A stretch of DNA of 64,000 nucleotides from assembly GCA_015232555.1 (NCBI GenBank), contig JADFZJ010000004.1:1-64000 (forward strand), in the 5' to 3' direction. The notes beneath the pieces were generated by a model that ran no database searches, was not told the DNA's origin, and was given only the letters and a program-made list of their open reading frames with translations. Positions 37,537-47,658 of the stretch are shown here, piece by piece. The DNA comes from Desulfamplus sp. (GTDB lineage: Bacteria; Desulfobacterota; Desulfobacteria; Desulfobacterales; Desulfobacteraceae). The translations under genes were made by a program, and so were the position numbers. Positions within the stretch are counted from its first letter, which is position 1; the number at the start of each line of letters is the position of its first letter.

Positions 37537-37989
37537 TTAATGATTTTTTCTGTTTTCATGAGTTTCCCTGATTTTTTTTACCAGTTCCTCAAAATCATAA
37601 GGTTTGGGAAGGCAGGCGACCGCACCTAAATCCAACCCTTTTTTAGCATCTTCAAGCGATCCATGACCTGTGATCATTATGACCTGCATGTCGTCAATAC
37701 CGATCTCCTTTAATGCTTTTAACACTTCAATGCCATCCATGAACTCCATCTTGAGATCCAGCAGCATTATATCAAACCGTTTTATTTTGCACTGCTGGAT
37801 TGCCCCGTCACCACTCAAGGAGGCGGTAACGTTGATGTTTCTTTTGCTAAGGCGTTTGGAAAGAACCTGAACAAATCCCTCTTCATCATCTACTAATAGA
37901 AGTTCAATTGGTTCAGGTTTAACAGTGGCTGTTTGGATAACATGTTCTGGTTGAACAGATGCTTTAGGTTGAGTCTGATCTTTTTCCAT
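37537..37989 (-). CDS. Stand-alone response regulator receiver
   Basis: 150 aa; LLLVDDEEGFVQVLSKRLSKRN...IMLLDLKMEFMDGIEVL...VIMITGHGSLEDAKKGLDLGAVACLPKPYD. Confidence 0.92.
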   Translation of the reverse strand: MEKDQTQPKASVQPEHVIQTATVKPEPIELLLVDDEEGFVQVLSKRLSKRNINVTASLSGDGAIQQCKIKRFDIMLLDLKMEFMDGIEVLKALKEIGIDDMQVIMITGHGSLEDAKKGLDLGAVACLPKPYDFEELVKKIRETHENRKNH

Positions 37990-38061
37990 GATCTTGTCTC
38001 CTATCCCTGATGGGGGTAGTCAGTCTTTTTGGCGGTCTTATAAGCCTATCCAACAGATTTA

Positions 38062-38496
38062 TTATCCTTTTCTACGCATTATATCTTTCATTCTTGCCTC
38101 AATTATCTTGCTCTCCTGTGCACGTTTTTTTGCAACAGCTTCACCAACCTTAGTCACAAGAACTTCCATATCACAGGGTTTCATAAGATAGTCAAATGCA
38201 CCTTTTTTCATACCGTCAATTGCAGAGGGAACTGTGGCGTGTCCCGTAAGCATTATTACCTCTACCAGCGGATGTTTCCGTTTGATCTCTTCAAGTGTCT
38301 CAATACCATCCATACCCGGCATTTTAACATCTAAAATTACAACTTCAGGGTCAAAATCATCTTTACTTAATTTTTCTAATGCCTCCATACCGCTGTGTGC
38401 CATATCAACATTAAAATTACGTTTTTTCAGTCTTTTGCTTATCGCTTCGATAAAGGGTACCTCGTCATCCACTAAAAGCAATCTTGGTTCGTTCAT
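38062..38496 (-). CDS. Stand-alone response regulator receiver
   Basis: 144 aa; LLLVDDEVPFIEAISKRLKKRN...VVILDVKMPGMDGIETLEEIKRKHPLVEVIMLTGHATVPSAIDGMKKGAFDYLMKP. Confidence 0.92.
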   Translation of the reverse strand: MNEPRLLLVDDEVPFIEAISKRLKKRNFNVDMAHSGMEALEKLSKDDFDPEVVILDVKMPGMDGIETLEEIKRKHPLVEVIMLTGHATVPSAIDGMKKGAFDYLMKPCDMEVLVTKVGEAVAKKRAQESKIIEARMKDIMRRKG

Positions 38497-38598
38497 AGCC
38501 GTTCTCCTTAAATTTATGGTGTGTTTTTTGTAGTGTTATTTAACAATATTATTATTCTTGAGCTTAAGTTCTAACTTATCATTTTTGATTATTAGTTA

Positions 38599-40473
38599 CT
38601 ATTCTTGATCTTCAATTGCAGGAACTGATATTGTAAATACAGTTCCTTCATTTAATGCACTTTTTACAGTTATATTACCGCCTAATTTGTTGATAATTCC
38701 ATAGCAGATATAAAGCCCGAGTCCTGTTCCCTTTCCTACTGGCTTTGTAGTGAAAAAGGGATCAAATATCCTTGCAAGATGTTCCTGTGAAATACCAGAA
38801 CCATTGTCTTCTACATTTATTTTTACCATTTTATCTTCTTTTGATGTTGAGATTAAAATTTTCCCACCAATATCTTTCATTGCGTCCATTGCATTATTGA
38901 TAAGATTAAATAGAATCTGCTGAATCTCAGTTTGAGAAGCCATGAATTGGAGATTGTTCTGCTTAAAATGTTGCTCAAAAGTAATGTTGCTAAATTTTGC
39001 CTCATGTGCAAATAGATTTACCGTTTCTGCTATCATCTCATTGATATTGATAATATGGTTGCCGCTCTCAGCAGGTCTTGCAAAACTTAACAGTTTATGG
39101 GTTATATCTCGACAACGTAAGCCCTGTTTTCGTATCTGATCCAATGCACGGGTGAACTCTTCAAGGTTTTCACTTTTCTGAAACTCCTCTTCTGCAAGAA
39201 GGTCTTTTATCCAACCCGCCTCTTCAACCATAATTGCCACTGGGTTGTTAATCTCATGGGCAATACCCGCTGCCATTTCCCCAAGTGCAGCAAGCCTGCC
39301 GTGTTCAATTACCTGCTGATTCATCATCTCTTTTTCTCCCTCTGACTTCACAATTCTTGCCACCATACGCTGAGACAGAATCATTGCCATAGCAATAATG
39401 GCGATACCACCTACTGTAAATGCTATCAATGCTGTCAGGCGAATTCTGTTTAAATCTGCAAAAGCATCACCCGCATCTTGCTGAAAGATTAAAACCCACT
39501 CCTTATTTTGCAGCATTGTTGCTACATAAAGGGTATTTCCAATATGTCTGTGTTCAATTGAAAGTTCTCTTCTGTCCCTGCTCTCTACAGAGTTACGTTT
39601 ACTTTGTGTAGAATTAGATTTCTTATCAACATCAGATTCTGTAAAACTTCCTTTGTCATCAATATTTTCAGGAAGTTTTGCCTCAAATTCAATCTTGGTG
39701 GGAAGCATCTTTTGATATAGCTTTTTAGGATTTTCAATCTTTAAAGATGTATGTGTTTGAAACTCTCCGTTTTGGTTAAGTATAAATGCAACTCCAGTTT
39801 TGCCAATTCTTATGTTTTCAACAAGATCGGTAAATGCCTGAAAGTGAACCGAAGTTCTAAGTATCCAAGGTTTTCCATCTTTAAATTGGCGTGTTGTTAC
39901 TGTAAAGTGTGGAAATCCTCTCATTCCTAAAAATACATCACTTATATAATGTGGCTGTTTAATAGCTACCTTGAACCATTCAGCATCTTTGTAATGTGCC
40001 CCTTCAAGACCAAAAGGTCCAGCATAAGCAATCTGCTCTCCTTGATCGTTTAGAACAGCAAGATCGGTGAAAACCTCCCCATATTCACGCTGAAGTATAG
40101 CAAGCTGTCGTTCTAAAAAAGCGTGATCGCTTAAATTTTCAAATGTTGACATTGCGGCTAACTGATTGATGTTATTCTGCCTTTCATTTAAGAAGACATC
40201 TATATTCTGACGGTGTTTCTTCACAAGAGTATCAAGATGGGCAGTTGTTTTTGCTGTGTATGTTGTAGTAAACTGTATAAAAAGGACTCCAGCAACAAAG
40301 ATAAGAGGCATAAATGAGACTATAATCACAGTAAACATGATGTTTCTGGAAAGGGTGCGATAGTAGCTTTTGTCTGTTTTAGACTCATTATTCTGAGAAT
40401 GAGATTCGCTTCTTTGTGATTGAGAATCACCTTTCTGCGAATTAGACTCAGTTTTCTGCAAGGCTTTTTCCAT
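38599..40473 (-). CDS. Membrane sensor histidine kinase (dCache-like extracytoplasmic domain)
   Basis: 624 aa; two TMs; HGRLAALGEMAAGIAHEINNPVAIM (H-box), NLINNAMDAM (N-box), DNGSGI, GTGLGLYICYGII. Confidence 0.93.
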   Translation of the reverse strand: MEKALQKTESNSQKGDSQSQRSESHSQNNESKTDKSYYRTLSRNIMFTVIIVSFMPLIFVAGVLFIQFTTTYTAKTTAHLDTLVKKHRQNIDVFLNERQNNINQLAAMSTFENLSDHAFLERQLAILQREYGEVFTDLAVLNDQGEQIAYAGPFGLEGAHYKDAEWFKVAIKQPHYISDVFLGMRGFPHFTVTTRQFKDGKPWILRTSVHFQAFTDLVENIRIGKTGVAFILNQNGEFQTHTSLKIENPKKLYQKMLPTKIEFEAKLPENIDDKGSFTESDVDKKSNSTQSKRNSVESRDRRELSIEHRHIGNTLYVATMLQNKEWVLIFQQDAGDAFADLNRIRLTALIAFTVGGIAIIAMAMILSQRMVARIVKSEGEKEMMNQQVIEHGRLAALGEMAAGIAHEINNPVAIMVEEAGWIKDLLAEEEFQKSENLEEFTRALDQIRKQGLRCRDITHKLLSFARPAESGNHIININEMIAETVNLFAHEAKFSNITFEQHFKQNNLQFMASQTEIQQILFNLINNAMDAMKDIGGKILISTSKEDKMVKINVEDNGSGISQEHLARIFDPFFTTKPVGKGTGLGLYICYGIINKLGGNITVKSALNEGTVFTISVPAIEDQE

Positions 40474-40729
40474 AATTCACCGCCTGATTCTTTAATATTA
40501 CAGGTTAAAAAGTTTATCTGCCGCTCGCTGTCTCAATTATGGCAGCTTAAACAGCAACATTCGTGCCAATAGATGTGACATGGAAAAATAACCGCTCAGG
40601 ATATGTTGACAGGAATTAATATTAAAATTTATGCTTTTTATTCAGGATGTTATATGCGGATGAGATGCTATACCAAAGTTTGAATTGCAGAATCAGGTAT
40701 TACTTGAATTGAAGTGAAGGGGAAGTGTG

Positions 40730-40770
40730 TTTCGGGTAATTTAGCTCCACTGAGGTAAAACTACCCGAAA
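40730..40770. terminator. Inverted repeat downstream of NhaD-like gene; possible terminator of the minus-strand operon
   Basis: TTTCGGGTA (40730-40738) / TACCCGAAA (40762-40770); no clear U-tract seen. Confidence 0.35.
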
Positions 40771-40788
40771 CATAATTGTAGAATTTTT

Positions 40789-42063
40789 TTATAAAAGCAT
40801 ATGTTGCAACAAGTAGGCTGCAATACCTCCGAAATAACCTGCTAAAGCTAATGGTCCAATCTTTTTGGCGTACCAAAAGAAATTGATTTTCTCGATTCCC
40901 ATTGCTGCCACTCCAGCAGCTGATCCGATTACCAAAATTGAACCGCCTGTTCCTGCACAGTAAGCCAAGAACTCCCAGATAAATGAATCGGTGGGGAAGT
41001 GGCTTAACGGATACATACCCATGGTAGCTGCTACCAGCGGGATGTTATCCACTACTGATGATGCCAGCCCAATAATTATGACAATAAGAGACTGATTATT
41101 GAGTTTTTCTGCTAACCACGCTGCCAAACTGGGTAATTGTCCATTAGCGGACATAGTTGCAACTGCCAGCAGAATACCAATGAAGAAAACCACTGACGCC
41201 ATATCAATTCTCTTTAATGCTTTAGCCAGACGCAAAGTATCCCTCTCTTCATCCGGCTTATTGCGATGGAGAATATTTCCCACCAGCCATAGAAATCCAA
41301 GTGCCAGCAAAATACCAAGATATGGAGGAAGATGAGTAATCCCTTTAAATATCGGCACAAACATCAGGGAACCCATTCCCAAGCAAAACATCAGATTTTT
41401 TTCAAACTCTGATATAGGTGTCCCATCTGATTCCACTGTATCTGGAGCTACTACATTTCCCTTCATAATAAAACTGGTTATTATTAAGGGAATCAGAATG
41501 TTTACCACTGATGGGATAAAAACCCCTTTCATGATCTCCAATGTTGTGATCTGTCCGCCAATCCACAGCATGGTTGTAGTTACATCCCCAATCGGAGACC
41601 ATGCTCCGCCGGCATTTGCAGCAATAACGATCATCCCTGCAAAGAACAAACGCTGAGTATGCTCTTTTAGAATTTTTTTCATTAATGTTACCATGACGAT
41701 AGTAGTCGTCATATTATCAAGAATCGCGGAGAGGAAAAAAGCTATAAAAGAGATTACCCACAGCAGGCTTATGAGTTTTGTTGCCTTAATCCTGGAAGTT
41801 ATAACCTCAAATCCGCCGTGAGCATCAGTAACTTCAACGATGGTCATAGCCGAAATCAGAAAAAAGACAATAGCAGCAGTTTCTGCAAGTTTTTCGTTGA
41901 GTTCAATTATTACATGCTCTACTCCCATAGGAGAGACTACAGACCAAATTGTCCACATAAGTCCGGCTGCCAGTAAGGCACTGGCGGACTTGTTTATTTT
42001 TACATAGTGTTCGGTTGCAATCAAAATATATGCAACCACAAAAACGCAACTAATAGCAATCAT
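40789..42063 (-). CDS. nhaD: NhaD-type Na+/H+ antiporter
   Basis: 424 aa; FLISAMTIVEVTDAHGGFEVITSRI, NNMTTTIVMVTLMKKIL-like region DNMTTTIVMV, IVIAANAGGAWSPIGDVTTTMLWIGGQI, SSVVDNIPLVAATMGMY. Confidence 0.88.
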   Translation of the reverse strand: MIAISCVFVVAYILIATEHYVKINKSASALLAAGLMWTIWSVVSPMGVEHVIIELNEKLAETAAIVFFLISAMTIVEVTDAHGGFEVITSRIKATKLISLLWVISFIAFFLSAILDNMTTTIVMVTLMKKILKEHTQRLFFAGMIVIAANAGGAWSPIGDVTTTMLWIGGQITTLEIMKGVFIPSVVNILIPLIITSFIMKGNVVAPDTVESDGTPISEFEKNLMFCLGMGSLMFVPIFKGITHLPPYLGILLALGFLWLVGNILHRNKPDEERDTLRLAKALKRIDMASVVFFIGILLAVATMSANGQLPSLAAWLAEKLNNQSLIVIIIGLASSVVDNIPLVAATMGMYPLSHFPTDSFIWEFLAYCAGTGGSILVIGSAAGVAAMGIEKINFFWYAKKIGPLALAGYFGGIAAYLLQHMLL

Positions 42064-42115
42064 AGAATTTCCTTTTGGTAAAGCTGACCTGTTAAAGTCT
42101 TTGCGTTATTTTTAA

Positions 42116-42150
42116 AAGACTTGAGAACTTTATAAAAATTGTCAAATCTT
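42116..42150. repeat. Degenerate copy of the 35-nt palindrome at 34981-35015
   Basis: AAGACTTGAGAACTTTATAAAAATTGTCAAATCTT. Confidence 0.75.
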
Positions 42151-42189
42151 CACATTCAAACCAAAACATCACCGATATTTATACAACAA

Positions 42190-43668
42190 TCACTTTGTAA
42201 GAATTGGCATACCCATCATGGGCCAGATAACATAAACAGCAAGTGCCACCACAGCCATCAGAATAATACTTGTGGGGATTCCATGCATAAAGAACTCACC
42301 AGGAGTGAATTGCTTTGAGTTATAGGCAATGGCATTTGGTGCAGCACCGACAAGAAGCAGGAACGGCATACCAGCAGTCATAAGGGAAGCAAACAGAATA
42401 ACTTCTCCACTAACTCCAAGATAAGGGGCAATAACAAGGGCAACTGGCAAAGATATGGCAATTGCTGCAACGTTCATTATAAAGTTGGTCATAACCATTA
42501 CAAAGAAGGCAATACCCATAACAAATACGAACCAGTTGGAATCTTTGAATATTGCAAGCCAGTTGATAGCCATCCACTCTGCTGCACCTGTCTCCCAAAG
42601 GCAAAAACCAATACTCATTGCACCTGCAAAAAGAAGAATGATGTTCCAGGGGATATCTTCAAGATCGTCAATATCAAGGATTCCAGTTATAAAAAACAGA
42701 ATTGTTGAGATAAGCATTACTGCTGTTTTGTTTGGTGCTTTAAAATCAGGAATATAGGCGGTCAAAATTGCAAATGAGGCAAGGGCTACAATTACTGCTC
42801 CAACAATACCCGCAGCCATCCACTCATTTTTTGTTACTCCACCAAGTTCACTGTAAAGAGTTTTTGCCCTTTCTTTCAAGCCAGGAATGGTTTTCTTTTC
42901 AGGCTTCAGGGCGATCATGAAATAGACCCACAAGGCAATGACCATAAGCCATCCTACTGGCAGCAGATAATAGGTGAACTCAAAGAAACCTATCTCTTTT
43001 CCAGCGATATCTTTGAAAAAACCAATAGCAACCGCACCGCGTGCAGCACCAAGAAGAGTAACAATAGAGCCAGCTCCTGCCACATAAGCCATACCCATGA
43101 AAAGACCTTTTCCAAATTTGGTTGGCTTATTTCCTTCACCATAGAGAGAGTATATTGCAATCATAAGAGGATAAATTGTAGCTGCAACCGCTGTATGAGC
43201 CATAATAAGGGTTAGAAATGCTATTACCATAAAGCATCCCAAATATATCATGCTGGTTCTTTCACCAACAATTGCCAGCATTTTGTATGCAAGGCGTTTG
43301 GTAAGACCTGTTTTTGTAAATACAAGTCCAATTACGATAGAGCCAAAGATAAACATAACCGATGGATCCATGAAATCTTTAAATGCCTTATCTGCTGGAC
43401 GGATTAAAAAGAGAGCCTGTATAACACCGATTGCAAGACTTGTAACGCCAATGGGCACAACTTCAAACACCCACCATGTGCCTGCAAGAAGAAAGAGTGC
43501 GATTGCACCTTTACCTTGAGGGCTTAAAGCAAAATGTTTTCCCATGGGATCAACTGCATCTGGCCACATTGGAGAGTAAAACACCAGTGCAAAAAGCCCC
43601 ATACCAACAAAAAGACATATAAGTTTAGTCCAATTTACCTTTTTTGTTTCCTCTACTGCTGTATTCAT
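42190..43668 (-). CDS. DASS/SLC13-family anion:sodium symporter
   Basis: 492 aa; WWVFEVVPIGVTSLAIGVIQALFLI, FTKTGLTKRLAYKMLAIVGERTSMIYLGCFMVIAFLTLIMAHTAVAATIYPL, ILLFAGAMSIGFCLWETGAAEWMA. Confidence 0.9.
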   Translation of the reverse strand: MNTAVEETKKVNWTKLICLFVGMGLFALVFYSPMWPDAVDPMGKHFALSPQGKGAIALFLLAGTWWVFEVVPIGVTSLAIGVIQALFLIRPADKAFKDFMDPSVMFIFGSIVIGLVFTKTGLTKRLAYKMLAIVGERTSMIYLGCFMVIAFLTLIMAHTAVAATIYPLMIAIYSLYGEGNKPTKFGKGLFMGMAYVAGAGSIVTLLGAARGAVAIGFFKDIAGKEIGFFEFTYYLLPVGWLMVIALWVYFMIALKPEKKTIPGLKERAKTLYSELGGVTKNEWMAAGIVGAVIVALASFAILTAYIPDFKAPNKTAVMLISTILFFITGILDIDDLEDIPWNIILLFAGAMSIGFCLWETGAAEWMAINWLAIFKDSNWFVFVMGIAFFVMVMTNFIMNVAAIAISLPVALVIAPYLGVSGEVILFASLMTAGMPFLLLVGAAPNAIAYNSKQFTPGEFFMHGIPTSIILMAVVALAVYVIWPMMGMPILTK

Positions 43669-43683
43669 TGCTAATGACCTCCA

Positions 43684-44244
43684 TTAAGCGTTAAGACCGC
43701 ATGTTTTCATTGCTGTGCAGACAGAATCAAAAACATCCGTGAGTCTGAGAATTCCTGTAATTTTATCATCTTTAGTTACAATAAGAGATTGATGGTAACC
43801 ACATACCAATTGATGAATCGCCTCATCTAACGAAGCACTCTCCTCAATATACTCCCCTTCTGTTGGTTTTCTCATAAATTTTGTAACTGATATTTCGCCT
43901 GCTTTTTTACAAAGATCAGTAAGCGGAGAATCCCAGAGGTTATAATAGTTTACAAGAGATTTGATGAATTTACTGGAAAATCCATACATTGCAAGATTAG
44001 AGGTCTCCTGCATCTCTGCATATTTAGGCTCAAGAGCACGCAGCACATCCATCTGGCTTACCTTGCCCAACACCTGCCCATTGGCACCAATTACAAGTAT
44101 TGCTCTGTGGGGATATTTTGTCCCCTGATAAGTAGCCTGAGCCTTCTCAAGTGCCAAAACAGCCTCAAACAACGTTGCTGTTTCATCTACTGTCGCATAT
44201 TTTGACAGAGATACCATTAATTCTTTAACTTTATAGCTTTTCAC
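43684..44244 (-). CDS. CBS-domain-pair protein
   Basis: 186 aa; HRAILVIGANGQVLGKVSQMDVLRAL and YHQSLIVTKDDKITGILRLTDVFDSV. Confidence 0.88.
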   Translation of the reverse strand: MKSYKVKELMVSLSKYATVDETATLFEAVLALEKAQATYQGTKYPHRAILVIGANGQVLGKVSQMDVLRALEPKYAEMQETSNLAMYGFSSKFIKSLVNYYNLWDSPLTDLCKKAGEISVTKFMRKPTEGEYIEESASLDEAIHQLVCGYHQSLIVTKDDKITGILRLTDVFDSVCTAMKTCGLNA

Positions 44245-44555
44245 TTTTGTTCTCCTTCTTTAATTATACATTCAGCATGCCACTGTGCCTTAAAGTCTTA
44301 TATCTATCTGAATATTTTTTTGTCATTGTAATAACTCATAAAAAAAACTGCATACGCCTATCATAAAGAGATAATCAGGTCAAGATACTCAAGATAATAG
44401 TTGAATTAACTGTACTTACAGCTGATTCAAATAACTAATTGATGAGTTAGTCAGTATAGACGGTATTTAAATCATATTGATTATAACTATCCATGCGTGA
44501 TAGAAATAAATATCACAATTAACCATATACAATTTAATCTTTAAGGATATAGACT

Positions 44556-45977
44556 ATGCAGGAATTACAGAAACTCTATGACAGAATTGTTCAGAGGGCA
44601 AATATCAACTTAAGAGAGCTGGAATTTGATGTAAACCCTTACGTTCAAAACCTTATCCCCTTTGAGCAAATGGTTAAATTCTATGCCTTTTTTGGGATAT
44701 CTCCCCATCACCCTTTAAATTTTCAGTTCAAACATTCCAATCTTGCAGGCAGCTATTTTTTAGGGCAGTGCAAGATTACAAACTCACTTTTATACAAAAG
44801 CGATATCAGAGGTGATGAACTCAAGAAAAAGGGAGATATTTTTCAGTATCAGAATTTTGAAATTCCTGTGAGCAGAGATGAGGAGATTTATATTCAAGAC
44901 AGTATGCTAATTAAAACTCTTGTTCATAATTATTCACATGATCCTGAGACACTCGAGGAGTTTTTTATCAGGAATACGGTTGCTGCCAACTACGCTAATA
45001 TTCACGGCTCACCCTCTGATGGCTCTTTTGTTGGATCGTTCGCTACTGTAGATTTAACAACGATGAGAGATTGTGTTATTGGCAATTTTGCTTATATACA
45101 GACAGGTGAAATATCCCATCTCTATATTGCTCCTGGAACAATATGGATAAGAAACCCTGATGAATTCAATTTTGTTTATAAGCACCCTATTGATGCACTT
45201 AATGACTATATCTACTTTAAATCAGGTGTTCCTCCAAGAGGTATCTTCATTGATTTTGTTGAGGATAGAAAAGAGGCGTTTCAGAGGGTTTTTGATGTGG
45301 TCAATATTGAACACTCAACCCCTGTTCCAAGCAGTGCCTCCTTAGACAGGTATGCTGTGAACAAACCGCCTACACACATTGGTGAGAATGTTCTGGTTTC
45401 TCAACGGGCATACCTGCAAAATGCGTGGCTTGGCAAAGGGGCAAATGCTCAGGAGAACTGCTATATTATTAACTCCCGTCTTGAGGGCAATAATGTTACT
45501 GCTCATGGTGCTAAAATCATCGGTGCTGACCTTGGAACAAATGTTTTTGTAGGGTTCAACAGTTTTTTGCGGGGAGCTGCTGGCAAAGGGCTTATAATTG
45601 GAAAAGATTCTATTATAATGCCTCATACCATTATTGATGTCCGTGTACCTCTTGATATTCCAGAAGGTCACTTAGTATGGGGTATGATAAAGTCTGAGTC
45701 AGACCTTACCCGTCACAGCATTCCAATTGAGGATTTCTCTAAAATAAATTCAAGCTTTACTATGGGCAGTATGTTTTTTGAGGGAAATGGAGGCAGCTTT
45801 ATTGGTGCATTTAGAGATAGAATACATCACATTTTAGAGGCAAATGGTGCTTTTTTTGATGGGAGCGAGAAAAAAGGTCATGCACAGAAGAATCAGTTTA
45901 TCTCGTTTAACACCCTTCAGCCATATCCTGAAGGTAAATATAAAGGGCTTTATCCCACAATAAGCATAAAACCATAA
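44556..45977 (+). CDS. Left-handed beta-helix (hexapeptide repeat) transferase-like protein
   Basis: 473 aa; hexapeptide-type repeats (THIGENVLVSQRAYLQNAWLGKGANAQENCYIINSRLEGNNVTAHGAKIIGADLGTNVFVGFNSFLRG). Confidence 0.75.
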   Translation: MQELQKLYDRIVQRANINLRELEFDVNPYVQNLIPFEQMVKFYAFFGISPHHPLNFQFKHSNLAGSYFLGQCKITNSLLYKSDIRGDELKKKGDIFQYQNFEIPVSRDEEIYIQDSMLIKTLVHNYSHDPETLEEFFIRNTVAANYANIHGSPSDGSFVGSFATVDLTTMRDCVIGNFAYIQTGEISHLYIAPGTIWIRNPDEFNFVYKHPIDALNDYIYFKSGVPPRGIFIDFVEDRKEAFQRVFDVVNIEHSTPVPSSASLDRYAVNKPPTHIGENVLVSQRAYLQNAWLGKGANAQENCYIINSRLEGNNVTAHGAKIIGADLGTNVFVGFNSFLRGAAGKGLIIGKDSIIMPHTIIDVRVPLDIPEGHLVWGMIKSESDLTRHSIPIEDFSKINSSFTMGSMFFEGNGGSFIGAFRDRIHHILEANGAFFDGSEKKGHAQKNQFISFNTLQPYPEGKYKGLYPTISIKP

Positions 45978-46008
45978 ACTTTACTGATTTTATACTTTTT
46001 ATATCTAA

Positions 46009-46036
46009 GTAGAGACGCACGGACTTGCGTCTCTAC
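46009..46036. repeat. Perfect 11-bp stem inverted repeat in convergent intergenic region
   Basis: GTAGAGACGCA-CGGACT-TGCGTCTCTAC. Confidence 0.9.
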
Positions 46037-46113
46037 AGTTTAACCATATTTCAAATAGAACCTAGCAAGCCTCCTTAATAGGGGGCTTTCATTTTTCAGC
46101 GGAGCATTTTAGC

Positions 46114-47460
46114 CTACCGCTCCTTTTCAATTTTCAACCTCAATGTTTTTCTGTCAATTCCGAGAATCTGGGCGGCTTTGGTTTTGTTTCCTCCGACACT
46201 TGCAAGCACCGAAGCTATATACTCTTGCTCAACCTCCTTAAGAGTTTTAAACTGGCTGCTATTTCTCTGAATTACGTTAAACCGCATTGATTCAGGAAGA
46301 TCAGAGACTTTGATATTGTCGTCATCTACAATCACTACAAGCCTCTGAATCAAGTTTTCAAGCTCTCTTACATTTCCGGGCCAACTGTAATTTTTAAGTG
46401 CTTTAAGTGCATTGTCACTGAATACGGGCGGATTCTTAAGCTCCATCTCTTCTGAAAACTTTTTAAGGTAAAAACTTACAAGCGGTAGAATATCTTCACG
46501 TCTCTCCCGAAGAGGGGGAATAGTGATATTTATTACATCAAGGCGATAGTATAAATCTTCTCTGAACAGCCCTTTTGGTATCATAGATTTTAAATCTTTA
46601 TGGGAGGCTGCAATAATCCTTATATCAATTTTTTGTATCTGACTTGAACCTACCATATTAATCTCTTTACTTTGAAGGACACGAAGAAGTTTTGCCTGCA
46701 TTCCTGGACTTGCATCACCTATTTCATCTAAAAAAATAGTTCCATGCTCTGCAATCTGGAAAAACCCCTGTCTTAGAGTTTTGGCATCTGTAAAAGCACC
46801 TTTGACATGTCCAAACAGTTCGCTTTCAAGCAGGGAGTCTGGAATGGCAGTACAGTTTACAGATACAAAAGGGGCTTCTGCCCGATAACTTCCGTAATGA
46901 ATGGCACGGGCAACAAGCTCTTTGCCTGTACCGCTCTCTCCCGCAATAAGGACATTAGCATTGGTTTGGGCTGCTCTGTCAATCCGTTCAAATACTTCTT
47001 CCATTTTAGGTGAAAGCCCTATGATACCTAAAAATTGTCCTGGTTTTTCTTCTGGTGAGGCTGTTTTTCTTCTTATTATCTTCTCTTTAATTCTCTCTAC
47101 AGCATTAAAAAGTTCTGTTTCACTAAACGGCTTAGTCAAATATTCTTGAGCACCATCTTTAATACATTGAACAGCACTTTCGATATCAGGATATGCGGTT
47201 ATAATCATCACCTCGACAGATTTAAAATGATCCCTTATATATCTTAGCAAATCCAAACCGTCAGCTCCTATTGGCATACGAAGAGCAGTGATAACAATAT
47301 CAACCTGTTTAAAATCAAGAACAGCAAGAGCAGATTCAACACCTTGAGCAGTCATAACATCATATCCTCCACCTGTAAGCTGCTGCTTCAAATTGCTGAG
47401 AGTCTCATCACTGTTATCAACAATTAAAACGTGGAATCGATCTTTTGCTTTTGTACTCAT
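46114..47460 (-). CDS. NtrC-type sigma-54-dependent response regulator
   Basis: 448 aa; receiver, AAA+ with GESGTGKELVARAIH and GAFTDAKTLRQGFFQIAEHGTIFLDEI, C-terminal Fis-type HTH NKTKAAQILGIDRKTLRLKI. Confidence 0.95.
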   Translation of the reverse strand: MSTKAKDRFHVLIVDNSDETLSNLKQQLTGGGYDVMTAQGVESALAVLDFKQVDIVITALRMPIGADGLDLLRYIRDHFKSVEVMIITAYPDIESAVQCIKDGAQEYLTKPFSETELFNAVERIKEKIIRRKTASPEEKPGQFLGIIGLSPKMEEVFERIDRAAQTNANVLIAGESGTGKELVARAIHYGSYRAEAPFVSVNCTAIPDSLLESELFGHVKGAFTDAKTLRQGFFQIAEHGTIFLDEIGDASPGMQAKLLRVLQSKEINMVGSSQIQKIDIRIIAASHKDLKSMIPKGLFREDLYYRLDVINITIPPLRERREDILPLVSFYLKKFSEEMELKNPPVFSDNALKALKNYSWPGNVRELENLIQRLVVIVDDDNIKVSDLPESMRFNVIQRNSSQFKTLKEVEQEYIASVLASVGGNKTKAAQILGIDRKTLRLKIEKER

Positions 47461-47658
47461 AAAATCTCCTGAAAAAGAGATGTTTCACTCTAAAGTAGAG
47501 CATAAAAAATGATTGTTACTATAAATAGATATTTTTAAATACCTGCTATAAAAAATAGACACACGCATAGAAAATTATATATGCTATAACACAAAAATAT
47601 TAAAAACAATAAACCTATCACAATTCTATAAACTTAAGAGTAATACGGAGTTTTTTTA

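Noticed and set aside
44265-44295. Sigma-54-like promoter upstream of the CBS gene (minus strand GGCACAGTGGCATGC)
   Set aside because: GG-to-GC spacing is 11 nt rather than the canonical 10, so not claimed.
46067-46095. Terminator-like hairpin AGCCTCC...GGGGGCTTTCATTTTT
   Set aside because: Imperfect stem and interrupted T-tract; plausible but too weak to list as a feature.
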